Assembly (NCBI GenBank): GCA_900557165.1
Contig: USRS01000031.1
Span: 1-23,110, forward strand
Direction of reading: 5' to 3'
From: an uncultured Clostridium sp.
GTDB taxonomy: Bacteria > Bacillota > Clostridia > Peptostreptococcales > Peptostreptococcaceae
Length of the DNA: 23,110 nt
A program made the translations under genes and the position numbers. Below are positions 7,730 through 16,468 of this stretch, one piece after another (the stretch's first letter is position 1; every line of letters begins with the position of its first letter). Below the pieces are notes generated by a model, which did not search any database, was not told the origin of the DNA, and worked only from the letters and a program-made list of their open reading frames with translations.

Positions 7730-8881
7730 ATGAAACAAGAAATGCTAGCAATGATCTTAGCTGGGGGGCAAGGATCAAGATTAGGAGTTTTTACAAAAAG
7801 AATTGCAAAACCAGCAGTATCTTTTGGAGGAAAGTATAGAATAATAGATTTTGTTTTGAGCAATTGCTCAAATTCAGGAATAGATACAGTTGGTGTACTT
7901 ACACAATATAGACCAAGAATATTAAATTCTCACATAGGCATGGGAAGCCATTGGGATTTAGATAGAATAAACGGAGGAGTTTATATTTTACAACCGTATA
8001 TGAGTGAAAAAGAAGGTCACTGGTATAATGGAACGGCAAATGCCATCTATAAAAATATGAACTTTATAGATGATTATAATCCAGAATATTTATTAGTTTT
8101 ATCTGGAGACCATATTTATAAAATGGATTACAGTGAAATGCTTAACTTCCACAAAGAAAAAAATGCTAAAGCTACTATTGCAGTTATAGAAGTACCGTGG
8201 GATGAAGCAAGCAGATTTGGAATAATGAATACAGAAGAAGATAAAAAAATATATGAATTTGAAGAAAAACCTAAAGATCCTAAAAGTAACTTAGCATCGA
8301 TGGGAGTGTATATATTTAACTGGAAAACTTTAAAAGAATATTTCTTGAGAGGACAAAAGACTAAAGAATGCTTTGATGATTTTGGAAAAGATGTAATACC
8401 AGCTATGTTAAATGATGGTGTAGAAATGTATGCATATCCATTCAGAGGATATTGGAGAGATGTAGGAACTATAGACAGTTTATGGGAAGCTAATATGGAC
8501 TTAATAAAAACTCCAGAAGCTATAGATTTAAGTGATCAAAATTGGAAAATATATACAAATACTATGGATCTTCCACCACAATATATTGGCAAATATGCTA
8601 GTGTAAAAGAATCATTAGTAGCAGATGGATGCTCAGTATTAGGTTCAGTTGAAAATACAGTTTTATCACACAAAGTAGAAGTTGGAGAAGGTAGTACTAT
8701 AAGAAATTCTGTAATTATGCCTAATGTGAAAATTGGTAAAAATGTAGTAATAGAAAAAGCAATGATAGCAGAGGGAGCTATTATTAAGGATAATGCTGTT
8801 ATAAAAGATGACAATAATGAAATAAGTGTTATATCAGAATATGAAGTAGTAGAAGGGGAAAGAGCAAAAGTAGAAGCTTAA
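7730..8881 (+). CDS. glgC: Glucose-1-phosphate adenylyltransferase, catalytic subunit
   Basis: This enzyme makes ADP-glucose and pyrophosphate from ATP and glucose-1-phosphate, the committed step of glycogen synthesis. At 383 residues it has the length of the Bacillus-type GlgC. The N-terminal nucleotidyltransferase domain has [20 protein letters not shown] (11-30), [12 protein letters not shown] and the metal/catalytic segment [33 protein letters not shown] (sugar-phosphate site) and YWRDVGT follow. The C-terminal left-handed beta-helix (about 290-370) shows hexapeptide-type strands ([19 protein letters not shown]). AAAGGGG at 7712-7718 precedes ATG. It is followed after 15 nt by its paralogue glgD, and the two probably form a heterotetramer, as known for Bacillus-type enzymes. 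Confidence 0.97.
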   Translation: MKQEMLAMILAGGQGSRLGVFTKRIAKPAVSFGGKYRIIDFVLSNCSNSGIDTVGVLTQYRPRILNSHIGMGSHWDLDRINGGVYILQPYMSEKEGHWYNGTANAIYKNMNFIDDYNPEYLLVLSGDHIYKMDYSEMLNFHKEKNAKATIAVIEVPWDEASRFGIMNTEEDKKIYEFEEKPKDPKSNLASMGVYIFNWKTLKEYFLRGQKTKECFDDFGKDVIPAMLNDGVEMYAYPFRGYWRDVGTIDSLWEANMDLIKTPEAIDLSDQNWKIYTNTMDLPPQYIGKYASVKESLVADGCSVLGSVENTVLSHKVEVGEGSTIRNSVIMPNVKIGKNVVIEKAMIAEGAIIKDNAVIKDDNNEISVISEYEVVEGERAKVEA

Positions 8882-8896
8882 AGGGGTAAAGAGAAT

Positions 8897-10027
8897 ATGA
8901 AAAAACAATGTATGGGATTAATTAATCTAGATAAAAAAGGAAATCCAAATATAAATATATTAAATTATGCTAGACCATTAGCATCAACTCCTATAGCAGG
9001 TAGATATAGAATAATAGATTTTGTTTTATCAAATATGGTTAATTCAGGAATAACTAATGTAGGTATATATGCAAAAGAAAAATATAGATCTTTAACAGAT
9101 CACTTAGGCAGTGGTAAAGACTGGGATTTAAGTAGAAAAAAAGGTGGATTATATATATTTAGTCCTGAAAATACAAAATACAATAATAATTATGGATTTA
9201 GATCAGGAGATGTATATTCTATTTTAGCTAATATAGATTATATAGAAAGAAGTACAGAAGAATATATCTTAATAGCACCAGGATATATGTTATGTAGTAT
9301 GGATTATAAAGATGCCATAAAATATCATCAAGAATCTAAAAATGATATTACAGTTTTATATAAACATGTGGACAATGCAGATGAGGACTTCTTAAGTTGC
9401 ATGACATTGAATATAGATAATAACAATAGAGTTTTAAATATAGGAACTAATATAGGGGCATTTCCAAGTGCAAATATATCTATGGAAACTTATATTATGA
9501 AAAGAACAGATTTTATTAAGTGTATATATAAAATAGCAAGTTTAGGAACTCATGCTTATTTTGAAGATTATATTAAAAAAGAATTGCCTAATATACAAGT
9601 GGGAGCTTATGAATTTAAAGATTACTTAAAATGCATAAATTCTATTCAAAGTTATGCTCAGTGTAGCAAAGAAATGCTTAAAAAAGAAGTATCAACAGAA
9701 TTGTTTAACTCAGAAAGAAAGATATTTACTAAAGATAAAAGTCAAGCTCCAACAATATATATGAAAAATGCAGATGTGAGAAATTCATTTGTTGCAACAG
9801 GATGCAAAATAGATGGAACAGTAGAAAATTGTACTTTATTTAGAAAAGTTGAAATTGGAAAAGGTGCAAAAATTAAAAACTGTGTAATAATGCAAAATTG
9901 CAAAATAGATCCAGGTGTAGTTTTAGAAAATGTTATATTTGATAAAAATGTACGAATTTCGAAAGATAAGGAATTAAAAGGAGACAAAGACTACCCTATG
10001 GTCATAGAAAAAAATCAGAAGCTTTAA
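8897..10027 (+). CDS. glgD: GlgD, non-catalytic regulatory paralogue of GlgC
   Basis: At 376 residues this is collinear with Glg[20 protein letters not shown] aligns with Glg[19 protein letters not shown], and the C-terminal beta-helix repeats (GTVENCTLFRKVEIGKGAKI) are shared. It lacks the catalytic features: the GGxGxRL nucleotide loop is replaced by NLDKKGNPNINILNYARPLA, and GlgC's [10 protein letters not shown] becomes APGYMLCSMDY, so the catalytic Asp is gone. This matches the GlgD pseudo-enzyme subunit that raises GlgC activity in Firmicutes. It is translated from ATG 8897 behind AAAGGGG (8880-8886), 15 nt after glgC and 18 nt before glgA. Confidence 0.95.
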   Translation: MKKQCMGLINLDKKGNPNINILNYARPLASTPIAGRYRIIDFVLSNMVNSGITNVGIYAKEKYRSLTDHLGSGKDWDLSRKKGGLYIFSPENTKYNNNYGFRSGDVYSILANIDYIERSTEEYILIAPGYMLCSMDYKDAIKYHQESKNDITVLYKHVDNADEDFLSCMTLNIDNNNRVLNIGTNIGAFPSANISMETYIMKRTDFIKCIYKIASLGTHAYFEDYIKKELPNIQVGAYEFKDYLKCINSIQSYAQCSKEMLKKEVSTELFNSERKIFTKDKSQAPTIYMKNADVRNSFVATGCKIDGTVENCTLFRKVEIGKGAKIKNCVIMQNCKIDPGVVLENVIFDKNVRISKDKELKGDKDYPMVIEKNQKL

Positions 10028-10045
10028 TAAAAAGGGGGAAATTAG

Positions 10046-11485
10046 ATGAAAGTACTTTATGTGACAGCTGAGTGTTGGCCATTTATAAAAACAGGAGGGC
10101 TAGGAGATGTTGCCTATGCCCTTCCAAAGGCTTTAAAAAAAGAAGGTGTAGATGTTAGAGTTATAATGCCCAAATACTCTAATATACCAACATATTTAAA
10201 AGATAAATTTAAGCCAGTGGCAGAATTTAGCGTAAAAGTAGGTTGGAGAAATCAATATTGTGGTATAGAGTCTATGGAATTAGATGGTATTACATTTTAC
10301 TTTATAGATAATGAATTCTATTTTAAAAGAAGTGATCAACCAAGTATATATGGACACGGAGATGACCCAGAAAGATTTGCATTTTTCACTAATGCAGTTT
10401 TAGCAGCCATAGAAAAACTTAATTTTTATCCAGATGTAATGAACTTAAATGACTGGCATACAGGTATGATACCTTTAATGTTAAAAGAAAATTATGGTCA
10501 TCTGAGAAAATACAAAAATATAAAAACTGTCTATACAATACATAATTTACAATATCAAGGAATATTTAATAAAGAGATATTAGGTAATATTTTTGATTTA
10601 TCTTATGATCATTTTAATAATGGAGATATAGAGTTTTATGGAAATGTAAACTTTATGAAGGCTGGTATTGTATTTGCCGATGAAGTTACTACAGTAAGTA
10701 AAACTTATGCTAAAGAAATTCAAACAGAATTTTACGGTGAAGGTTTAGATGGTTTATTAAAAGCAAATGCATATAAATTAGAAGGAATATTAAATGGTAT
10801 AGATTATGATTTAAATAATCCAGCAACTGACAATGCCATATTTGTAAATTTTGATGTTAATTGTATAGAAAAGAAATTAGAAAATAAAAAGAAATTACAA
10901 GAAATTTTAGGATTAGAAGTTAATCCAGATATTCCTTTAGTTGGTATTGTATCTAGATTAACATCTCAAAAAGGATTAGATTTAATTAATTACATGATGC
11001 CTGAAATAATGAGTGAAAACTTACAAATGGTTGTACTTGGAACAGGAGAACATCAATATCAATCTATGTTTAACTATTACAACTCTAATTTCAGCGATAA
11101 ATTATCAGCAAGAATTACTTTTGATACAGCATTTGCTCAACAAATTTATGCTGCATGTGATATATTCCTAATGCCATCTTTATATGAGCCTTGTGGAATA
11201 GGTCAAATGCTTGCTATGAGATATGGGTCTATACCTATAGTAAGGGAAACTGGTGGATTAAAAGATACAGTAATGCCTTACAATAAATTTACAGGAGAAG
11301 GTAATGGCTTTAGTTTTGCTAATTATAATGCTCATGAGATGTTTTTCACTCTTCAAAAAGCAATTAAATTGTATCAAGATAAAAATATATGGAATAATTT
11401 AATAATAAATGCAATGAATACAGATAATAGCTGGAAGAAATCTGCTCAAGACTATATTAGAATTTTTAAAAGCTTAATAAGCTAA
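10046..11485 (+). CDS. glgA: Glycogen synthase (ADP-glucose), GT5
   Basis: This enzyme elongates alpha-1,4-glucan from ADP-glucose. At 479 residues it has standard GlgA length. The N-terminal GT-B lobe begins MKVLYVTAECWPFIKTGGLG with the ADP-glucose-binding KTGGL at 15-19. NLNDWHTGMIPLM, YTIHNLQYQGIF and VTTVSKTYAKEI are conserved GT5 segments. The C-terminal lobe has GIVSRLTSQKGLDL and MPSLYEPCGIGQMLAMRYG, with the catalytic EPCG region, and RETGGLKDTV. GGGGG at 10034-10038 precedes the ATG. It sits in the operon 18 nt after glgD and 13 nt before glgP. Confidence 0.97.
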   Translation: MKVLYVTAECWPFIKTGGLGDVAYALPKALKKEGVDVRVIMPKYSNIPTYLKDKFKPVAEFSVKVGWRNQYCGIESMELDGITFYFIDNEFYFKRSDQPSIYGHGDDPERFAFFTNAVLAAIEKLNFYPDVMNLNDWHTGMIPLMLKENYGHLRKYKNIKTVYTIHNLQYQGIFNKEILGNIFDLSYDHFNNGDIEFYGNVNFMKAGIVFADEVTTVSKTYAKEIQTEFYGEGLDGLLKANAYKLEGILNGIDYDLNNPATDNAIFVNFDVNCIEKKLENKKKLQEILGLEVNPDIPLVGIVSRLTSQKGLDLINYMMPEIMSENLQMVVLGTGEHQYQSMFNYYNSNFSDKLSARITFDTAFAQQIYAACDIFLMPSLYEPCGIGQMLAMRYGSIPIVRETGGLKDTVMPYNKFTGEGNGFSFANYNAHEMFFTLQKAIKLYQDKNIWNNLIINAMNTDNSWKKSAQDYIRIFKSLIS

Positions 11486-11498
11486 AGGAGCGATTTTA

Positions 11499-13955
11499 AT
11501 GTTAACTATAAATAAAAAGCGATTTAAAGAACACTTCAGAAGGAAAATGCATAATTTATACACTCAAAGTATTGAGGAAGCTAATAACGAAGAAATTCTT
11601 AATGTTTTATGTTGTGTAATAAAAGACATGATATCTAGGGATTGGGAAGGAAGTAGATTATATCAAGAAAAAGCTGTTTTCTATTTTTCGATAGAGTTCT
11701 TACTGGGCAGACAACTAAAATCTAATTTATTAAATTTAGGTTTTGAAGATACAGTAAGACAAGGATTAAAGGAATTAGGTATAGACCTTGATGATATTAT
11801 GGAAGCTGAACCAGACCCAGCCTTAGGTAATGGAGGTTTAGGAAGATTAGCAGCATGCTTTCTAGATTCTATGGCATCTGTAGGAATTAGTGGTCATGGA
11901 TATGGTATAAGATATAAATATGGTTTATTTGAGCAGAAATTTGTAAATAACTCTCAAGTTGAAGTTCCTGATAACTGGCTTATAAATGGAGCTTATCCTT
12001 GGGAAACAGTTAGGCCAAATAGAGCAGTATTGGTTAAATATGAAGGTAATATAGAAATGGAAGAAGATGAAGAAGGAAACGTAAGAGTTATTCACAAAGA
12101 TTATATTCCAGTTATGGCTATGCCTTATGATATACCGATAATAGGGTATAGAAATGAATGTATCAATACACTTAGAATATGGAAGAGTGAAGTACCTTCA
12201 AGGGATTTTGGAAAATTATCCTTATATGCGCGAAATGAAAGTGCTAGTTATGAAGAAGCATTAAAACATAAGTACTATGCTGATGAAATATCTCAAACAT
12301 TATATCCAAATGATTCAAACTATGCAGGTAAATTGTTAAGATTAAAACAAGAATACTTTTTTGTTAGTTCAGGTATGCAGGATATTTTTAGAAAATGTAG
12401 AAGATATAAAATTAAGCCTCAAGAATTGCCAGATAAAATAGCTATTCATATAAATGATACTCATCCAGCTCTTTGTATACCAGAGATGATGAGAATATTA
12501 TTAGATGAAGAAGGTTTATCTTGGGATGAAGCATGGGATATAACTACAAAAGTAATGTCTTATACTAACCATACTATACTATCTGAAGCATTAGAAAGAT
12601 GGTCAGAAGATATAATGAAAGAACTTCTTCCAAGAATGTATATGATTATAGCTGAAATTAATAGTAGATATGTAGATTACTTAAGAGGTAAAGGATATAG
12701 TGAAGAAAAAGTAAAGAGAATGGCTATTATGTATGATGGTGAAATAAGAATGGCCAATTTATGCATAGTAGCTAGCTACAGTGTAAATGGAGTGGCTAAA
12801 CTTCATACTAAGTTATTGGAAGAAGAAGTTTTAAAAGATTTTTATGATGAAGAGCCATATAAATTTAATAATAAAACAAATGGCATTGCTCATAGAAGAT
12901 GGCTTATTAGCTCTAATCCAGAACTTTCTGATTTAATAACAGAACTTATAGGTAATAAATGGATAAAAGATACTAGGAATTTAAAAAGACTAGAAAAGTT
13001 TGTGGATGATGAAAAAGTATTAAATCGCTTAGAAAAAATAAAATTTAATAATAAAGTTAAGTTGGCAAAATATATAGAAGAAACTAAGGGGATAAAGATA
13101 AATCCAAACTCTATATTTGATGTACAAGTGAAAAGACTTCATGCATATAAAAGACAGCTTATGAATGTACTTCATATTCTTTATTTATACCATGAAATAT
13201 TAGATAGTGAAGATATGGAAATTGATATGGAGCCTAGAACTTTTATATTTGGAGCCAAAGCAGCACCAGGATATTATTTAGCTAAATGTATAATTAAATT
13301 AATAAACTGCGTAGCTGATTTAGTTAATAACGACCCTAGAGTAAAAGATAAAATTAAAGTAGTTTTCATAGAAAACTATGGAGTATCGCTAGCAGAAAAA
13401 ATTATACCAGCAGCAAATGTAAGTGAACAAATATCAACAACTACAAAAGAAGCATCAGGAACTAGTAATATGAAGTTTATGATGAATGGAGCATTGACAT
13501 TGGCCACATTAGATGGTGCAAATGTGGAAATATGTGAGCAAGTAGGCAAAGAAAATATGTTTTTATTTGGACTTAGTGCAAAACAAGTTCTAGACTATAA
13601 TAAATATGGTGGCTATTCAGCTAAAGATTTATATCATTCTAATAAATCATTGGCAAGAGTAGTAGATGATTTAGTAAATGGTTTTATACCAGGTCTAGGA
13701 AAAGAAGGTAGAGAGATTTATGATGCACTGATAACTTATAATGATGAATACTTCGTTCTTAGAGATATTGATGAGTATGCAGAAGCTCAACAAAGAATAA
13801 GTAAGATTTATAAAGATAAACTTAAATGGAACAAAATGTCTCTTATAAATATTGCAAATTCAGGTATTTTTTCTAGCGATAGAACAATAAATGAATATAT
13901 AGAAGATATTTGGTTTAGAGGGTGTGATGAGAATGTGCAAAACAATATCATTTAA
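11499..13955 (+). CDS. glgP: Glycogen phosphorylase, GT35
   Basis: This enzyme releases glucose-1-phosphate from glycogen chain ends with pyridoxal phosphate as cofactor. At 818 residues it is typical. Conserved family blocks include YFSIEFLLGRQL near the N terminus, DPALGNGGLGRLAACFLDSMA, the HINDTHPAL segment, NKTNGIAHRRWL, QVKRLHAYKRQLMN, KAAPGYYLAK and the PLP site KEASGTSNMKFMMNGA with Lys659. AAAGGAG at 11484-11490 precedes ATG. Because biosynthetic and degradative genes share one transcript, flux is probably set mostly by allostery. Its last 29 nt overlap the downstream amylase gene, suggesting translational coupling. Confidence 0.97.
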   Translation: MLTINKKRFKEHFRRKMHNLYTQSIEEANNEEILNVLCCVIKDMISRDWEGSRLYQEKAVFYFSIEFLLGRQLKSNLLNLGFEDTVRQGLKELGIDLDDIMEAEPDPALGNGGLGRLAACFLDSMASVGISGHGYGIRYKYGLFEQKFVNNSQVEVPDNWLINGAYPWETVRPNRAVLVKYEGNIEMEEDEEGNVRVIHKDYIPVMAMPYDIPIIGYRNECINTLRIWKSEVPSRDFGKLSLYARNESASYEEALKHKYYADEISQTLYPNDSNYAGKLLRLKQEYFFVSSGMQDIFRKCRRYKIKPQELPDKIAIHINDTHPALCIPEMMRILLDEEGLSWDEAWDITTKVMSYTNHTILSEALERWSEDIMKELLPRMYMIIAEINSRYVDYLRGKGYSEEKVKRMAIMYDGEIRMANLCIVASYSVNGVAKLHTKLLEEEVLKDFYDEEPYKFNNKTNGIAHRRWLISSNPELSDLITELIGNKWIKDTRNLKRLEKFVDDEKVLNRLEKIKFNNKVKLAKYIEETKGIKINPNSIFDVQVKRLHAYKRQLMNVLHILYLYHEILDSEDMEIDMEPRTFIFGAKAAPGYYLAKCIIKLINCVADLVNNDPRVKDKIKVVFIENYGVSLAEKIIPAANVSEQISTTTKEASGTSNMKFMMNGALTLATLDGANVEICEQVGKENMFLFGLSAKQVLDYNKYGGYSAKDLYHSNKSLARVVDDLVNGFIPGLGKEGREIYDALITYNDEYFVLRDIDEYAEAQQRISKIYKDKLKWNKMSLINIANSGIFSSDRTINEYIEDIWFRGCDENVQNNII

Positions 13956-15825
13956 CTCCTGGAATAATTACTTCAAGGCTCCTTTTGGAGCTTTGAAGGT
14001 TAATGAAGGAGCAGATATTAAAGTTATTATTAATGACGAATCTGTATACAGTATTAATCTTATAATAGAAAAAGAAGACGAAAATTTAAACTGTTATGAA
14101 GTAAAAAGAATAAACTTAGAAAAAGAAGATGACAAAGTTTATAAATGTAAAATAGAACCTCTACTTGATTCAGGAATATATTATTATTACTTTGAAGTAG
14201 AAGTTAATAGATATGGGCAAGATCAAAAACTATTTTATGGAAAGGTTAAACAAAATGGAGAAGCCTGTGAATATAGTTTTGAAAATTTAAACAAATATCA
14301 ACTTACAGTTTATGAAGAAAATAAAGTACCAGATTGGTTCAAAGAAGGTGTTTTATACCATATATTTATAGACAGATTTAATAATGGTAATAGAACAGGT
14401 AAACCAAGCAATCCAAAGAAAAATAGTTTTATATATGGTAATTGGGATGATGATCCTATGTACATAAAAGATAAAGAAGGTAATATAACTAGATGGGATT
14501 TTTATGGTGGTAACTTAAAGGGAATAATCAATAAATTAGGTTATTTAAAAAAATTAGGAGTAAGTATTATATATTTAAGCCCAGTTTTTGAATCTTCAAG
14601 TAATCATAAATATAACACTGGTAACTACAAAAATATTGATCCAATGTTTGGTGATGAGGAAATATTTAAAGAATTAATAGATAAGGCAAATGCTAAAGGT
14701 ATATCTATAATTTTAGATGGTGTATTTAGTCATACTGGAGCAGATAGCATATATTTTAATAAATTTAATAACTACGATAGTAAAGGCGCCTATGACAATG
14801 AAGATTCACCTTATAGAAATTGGTATACTTTTGATGATTCAAAAGCAGGATATAAATGCTGGTGGGGAGTAAATGATTTGCCTGATATAAATGAATTAGA
14901 ACCTACTTATATGGATTATATCATTAATGATGAAAACAGTGTTTTAAATAAATGGACTAAAATGGGAGTAAAAGGTTGGAGACTAGATGTGGTAGATGAG
15001 TTACCGGATAAATTTGTGACTGAATTTAAAAGGGAACTTAAAAGTACCGAAAACGATACCGTATTAGTGGGAGAAGTTTGGGAAGATGCTTCTAATAAAG
15101 TAAGTTATAGTCAAAGAAGAAAGTACCTTTTAGGAAAACAACTAGATTCTGTAATGGGATATCCATTTAGAAAAGAAATACTATCTTTCTTAAATGGAGA
15201 AATAGCTTCTTATCAAATCAATGATGCTTATATGAGTATTAAGGAAAACTATCCACCAGAATCATTTAAATCAAACTTAAACTTAATTGGAACTCATGAT
15301 GTAAAAAGAATAAAAACTGAATTAAATGAAGACAAAGATATGGTTAAGTTGGCTGTTTTAGCTCAAATGACTTTTGAAGGAGTTCCATATATTTATTATG
15401 GAGATGAAGCTGGTTTATCAGGAGGAGTAGATCCAGATAATAGAAGAACATATCCTTGGAAAAATGAAGATAATGATATGATAGATTTTTATAGAAACTC
15501 TATTCAAACTAGACATAGAATAAAATCTTTATTAAAAGGTGAAACTAAATTTATTTATACTATGGATGATGATGTTTTTGCTTATGAAAGACTTATAGAT
15601 GATAAAAATGAAGATGACTGCTTAATAATTATAAATCGTAGCAATGATTATAAGCATATAGACTTTGATTTAGATTATGATTTATTAGATGAAATAGGCA
15701 TAAAATATACTCCTGGAGATTATGGTATTACTTTAGAAAAGGAAGACGGAAAATTCAAAGTTGATATTGATCCGAAATCATTTATGATATTTAAAATGAA
15801 ACATATTAAAAAAGAAGAAGTATAA
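13927..15825 (+). CDS. GH13 alpha-amylase/neopullulanase-type glucan hydrolase
   Basis: This has an N-terminal beta-sandwich (about 1-125, CBM34-like by position and strand pattern) followed by a GH13 barrel from about residue 135 (WFKEGVLYHIFIDRFNNG). Catalytic regions are visible: region I LDGVFSHTG, nucleophile Asp354 (GWRLDVVDE), acid/base Glu383 (LVGEVWED) and stabiliser Asp458 (LIGTHDVKRI). There is no signal peptide, so it is intracellular and probably trims phosphorylase limit dextrins or maltodextrins, possibly cutting alpha-1,6 bonds. Start choice: GTG 13924, ATG 13927 and ATG 13933 are all in frame. AGAGGG at 13917-13922 favours 13927 (4 nt) or 13933 (10 nt). Overlapping glgP and last in the operon; in related Clostridia the equivalent gene is often labelled amylopullulanase. 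Exact bond specificity is unresolved. Confidence 0.9.
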   Translation: MRMCKTISFNSWNNYFKAPFGALKVNEGADIKVIINDESVYSINLIIEKEDENLNCYEVKRINLEKEDDKVYKCKIEPLLDSGIYYYYFEVEVNRYGQDQKLFYGKVKQNGEACEYSFENLNKYQLTVYEENKVPDWFKEGVLYHIFIDRFNNGNRTGKPSNPKKNSFIYGNWDDDPMYIKDKEGNITRWDFYGGNLKGIINKLGYLKKLGVSIIYLSPVFESSSNHKYNTGNYKNIDPMFGDEEIFKELIDKANAKGISIILDGVFSHTGADSIYFNKFNNYDSKGAYDNEDSPYRNWYTFDDSKAGYKCWWGVNDLPDINELEPTYMDYIINDENSVLNKWTKMGVKGWRLDVVDELPDKFVTEFKRELKSTENDTVLVGEVWEDASNKVSYSQRRKYLLGKQLDSVMGYPFRKEILSFLNGEIASYQINDAYMSIKENYPPESFKSNLNLIGTHDVKRIKTELNEDKDMVKLAVLAQMTFEGVPYIYYGDEAGLSGGVDPDNRRTYPWKNEDNDMIDFYRNSIQTRHRIKSLLKGETKFIYTMDDDVFAYERLIDDKNEDDCLIIINRSNDYKHIDFDLDYDLLDEIGIKYTPGDYGITLEKEDGKFKVDIDPKSFMIFKMKHIKKEEV

Positions 15826-15831
15826 TAAAGC

Positions 15832-15868
15832 CAAAGGTGTGTAGATTAATTTAATCTACACACCTTTG
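15832..15868. terminator. Near-perfect palindrome between convergent amylase and ssb genes
   Basis: Arms of 18 nt at 15832-15849 (CAAAGGTGTGTAGATTAA) and 15851-15868 are exact reverse complements around a single central T. Neither side is followed by a strong T tract: + reads ATTAAAATGG, while - reads GCTTTATTATAC, slightly T-rich. It starts 6 nt after the amylase stop and ends 1 nt before the ssb stop, so it probably ends or protects both transcripts' 3' ends. Confidence 0.8.
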
Positions 15869-15869
15869 A

Positions 15870-16286
15870 TTAAAATGGAATATCACTTTCGGAAATTTCT
15901 CCTTCAAATACATCACTAGTAAATACATCATTACTATTAAAAGTATTATTTACAATTTCTTTTCTTTTATATTGAGGAATAAATGTGAATTCATCAACTT
16001 TAACTTTTATTATAGATCTATTTTCACCATCTTTAGTAGTAAATCTATTAAGTCTAAGGGATCCCTCTATCCCAACTAATTCACCTTTAGTCATATATTT
16101 ACAGAAAATTTCAGATTTTCTTCCCCAAAATTCACATTCAATAAAATCTGCATCATATTTACCTTCATTATTTTTATAATCTCTATTTACTGCAATTGTA
16201 AAATTAGTTACAGGTGAATTTTTTTCTCCTGCATATCTAAGTTCTGGGTCATTACATAATCTACCCATTAAAACTACTTTATTCAT
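15870..16286 (-). CDS. ssb: Single-stranded DNA-binding protein (paralogue)
   Basis: This 138-residue SSB begins MNKVVLMGRLCNDPELRY, the standard OB-fold start. It has FTIAVNRDYKN, the FIECEFWGR motif and an acidic tail ending SESDIPF, the partner-binding tip that recruits repair and replication proteins. The ATG at 16286 has GGAGG (complement of 16293-16297) 6 nt upstream; a TTG one codon earlier is ignored. The linker between OB fold and tip is very short (about 30 residues against 50-60 in many main SSBs), and the gene is alone, not between rpsF and rpsR. It may therefore be a secondary SSB, possibly for competence, repair or a horizontally acquired role. That last point is inference. Confidence 0.93.
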   Translation of the reverse strand: MNKVVLMGRLCNDPELRYAGEKNSPVTNFTIAVNRDYKNNEGKYDADFIECEFWGRKSEIFCKYMTKGELVGIEGSLRLNRFTTKDGENRSIIKVKVDEFTFIPQYKRKEIVNNTFNSNDVFTSDVFEGEISESDIPF

Positions 16287-16326
16287 CAAAGACCTCCATT
16301 TCTTTTAATTTATAAATAGTATTAAA

Positions 16327-16332
16327 ATTATA
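16327..16332 (-). promoter_or_regulatory. Candidate -10 box for ssb
   Basis: Read on the - strand, TATAAT lies about 40 nt upstream of the ssb ATG. A TTGTAT 19 bp upstream is the nearest -35-like match, wider than ideal. Weak support only. Confidence 0.35.
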
Positions 16333-16400
16333 GACAAACAAAGATTTCAATATACAATAGTTAGAAAAATAATTAATATAAAGAAAAAATGGTAATAAAG

Positions 16401-16409
16401 TGATATAAT
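16401..16409 (+). promoter_or_regulatory. Extended -10 promoter of the histidine kinase gene
   Basis: TGATATAAT is a perfect TGnTATAAT extended -10 element, 59 nt before the kinase ATG. The -35 region (AAGAAA at 16381-16386) is poor, as expected for an extended -10 promoter. Confidence 0.55.
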
Positions 16410-16468
16410 TAAGATAATCAGAAAAATAAAATTCTTCGTAGGGAATAATGAAAATAAGGAGTTTTATT

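Noticed and set aside
16448..16468. Upstream ATG giving a 7-residue longer histidine kinase
   Set aside because: The second ATG (16469) has a near-ideal AAGGAG at 7 nt, whereas the first has only a GGG-type site.
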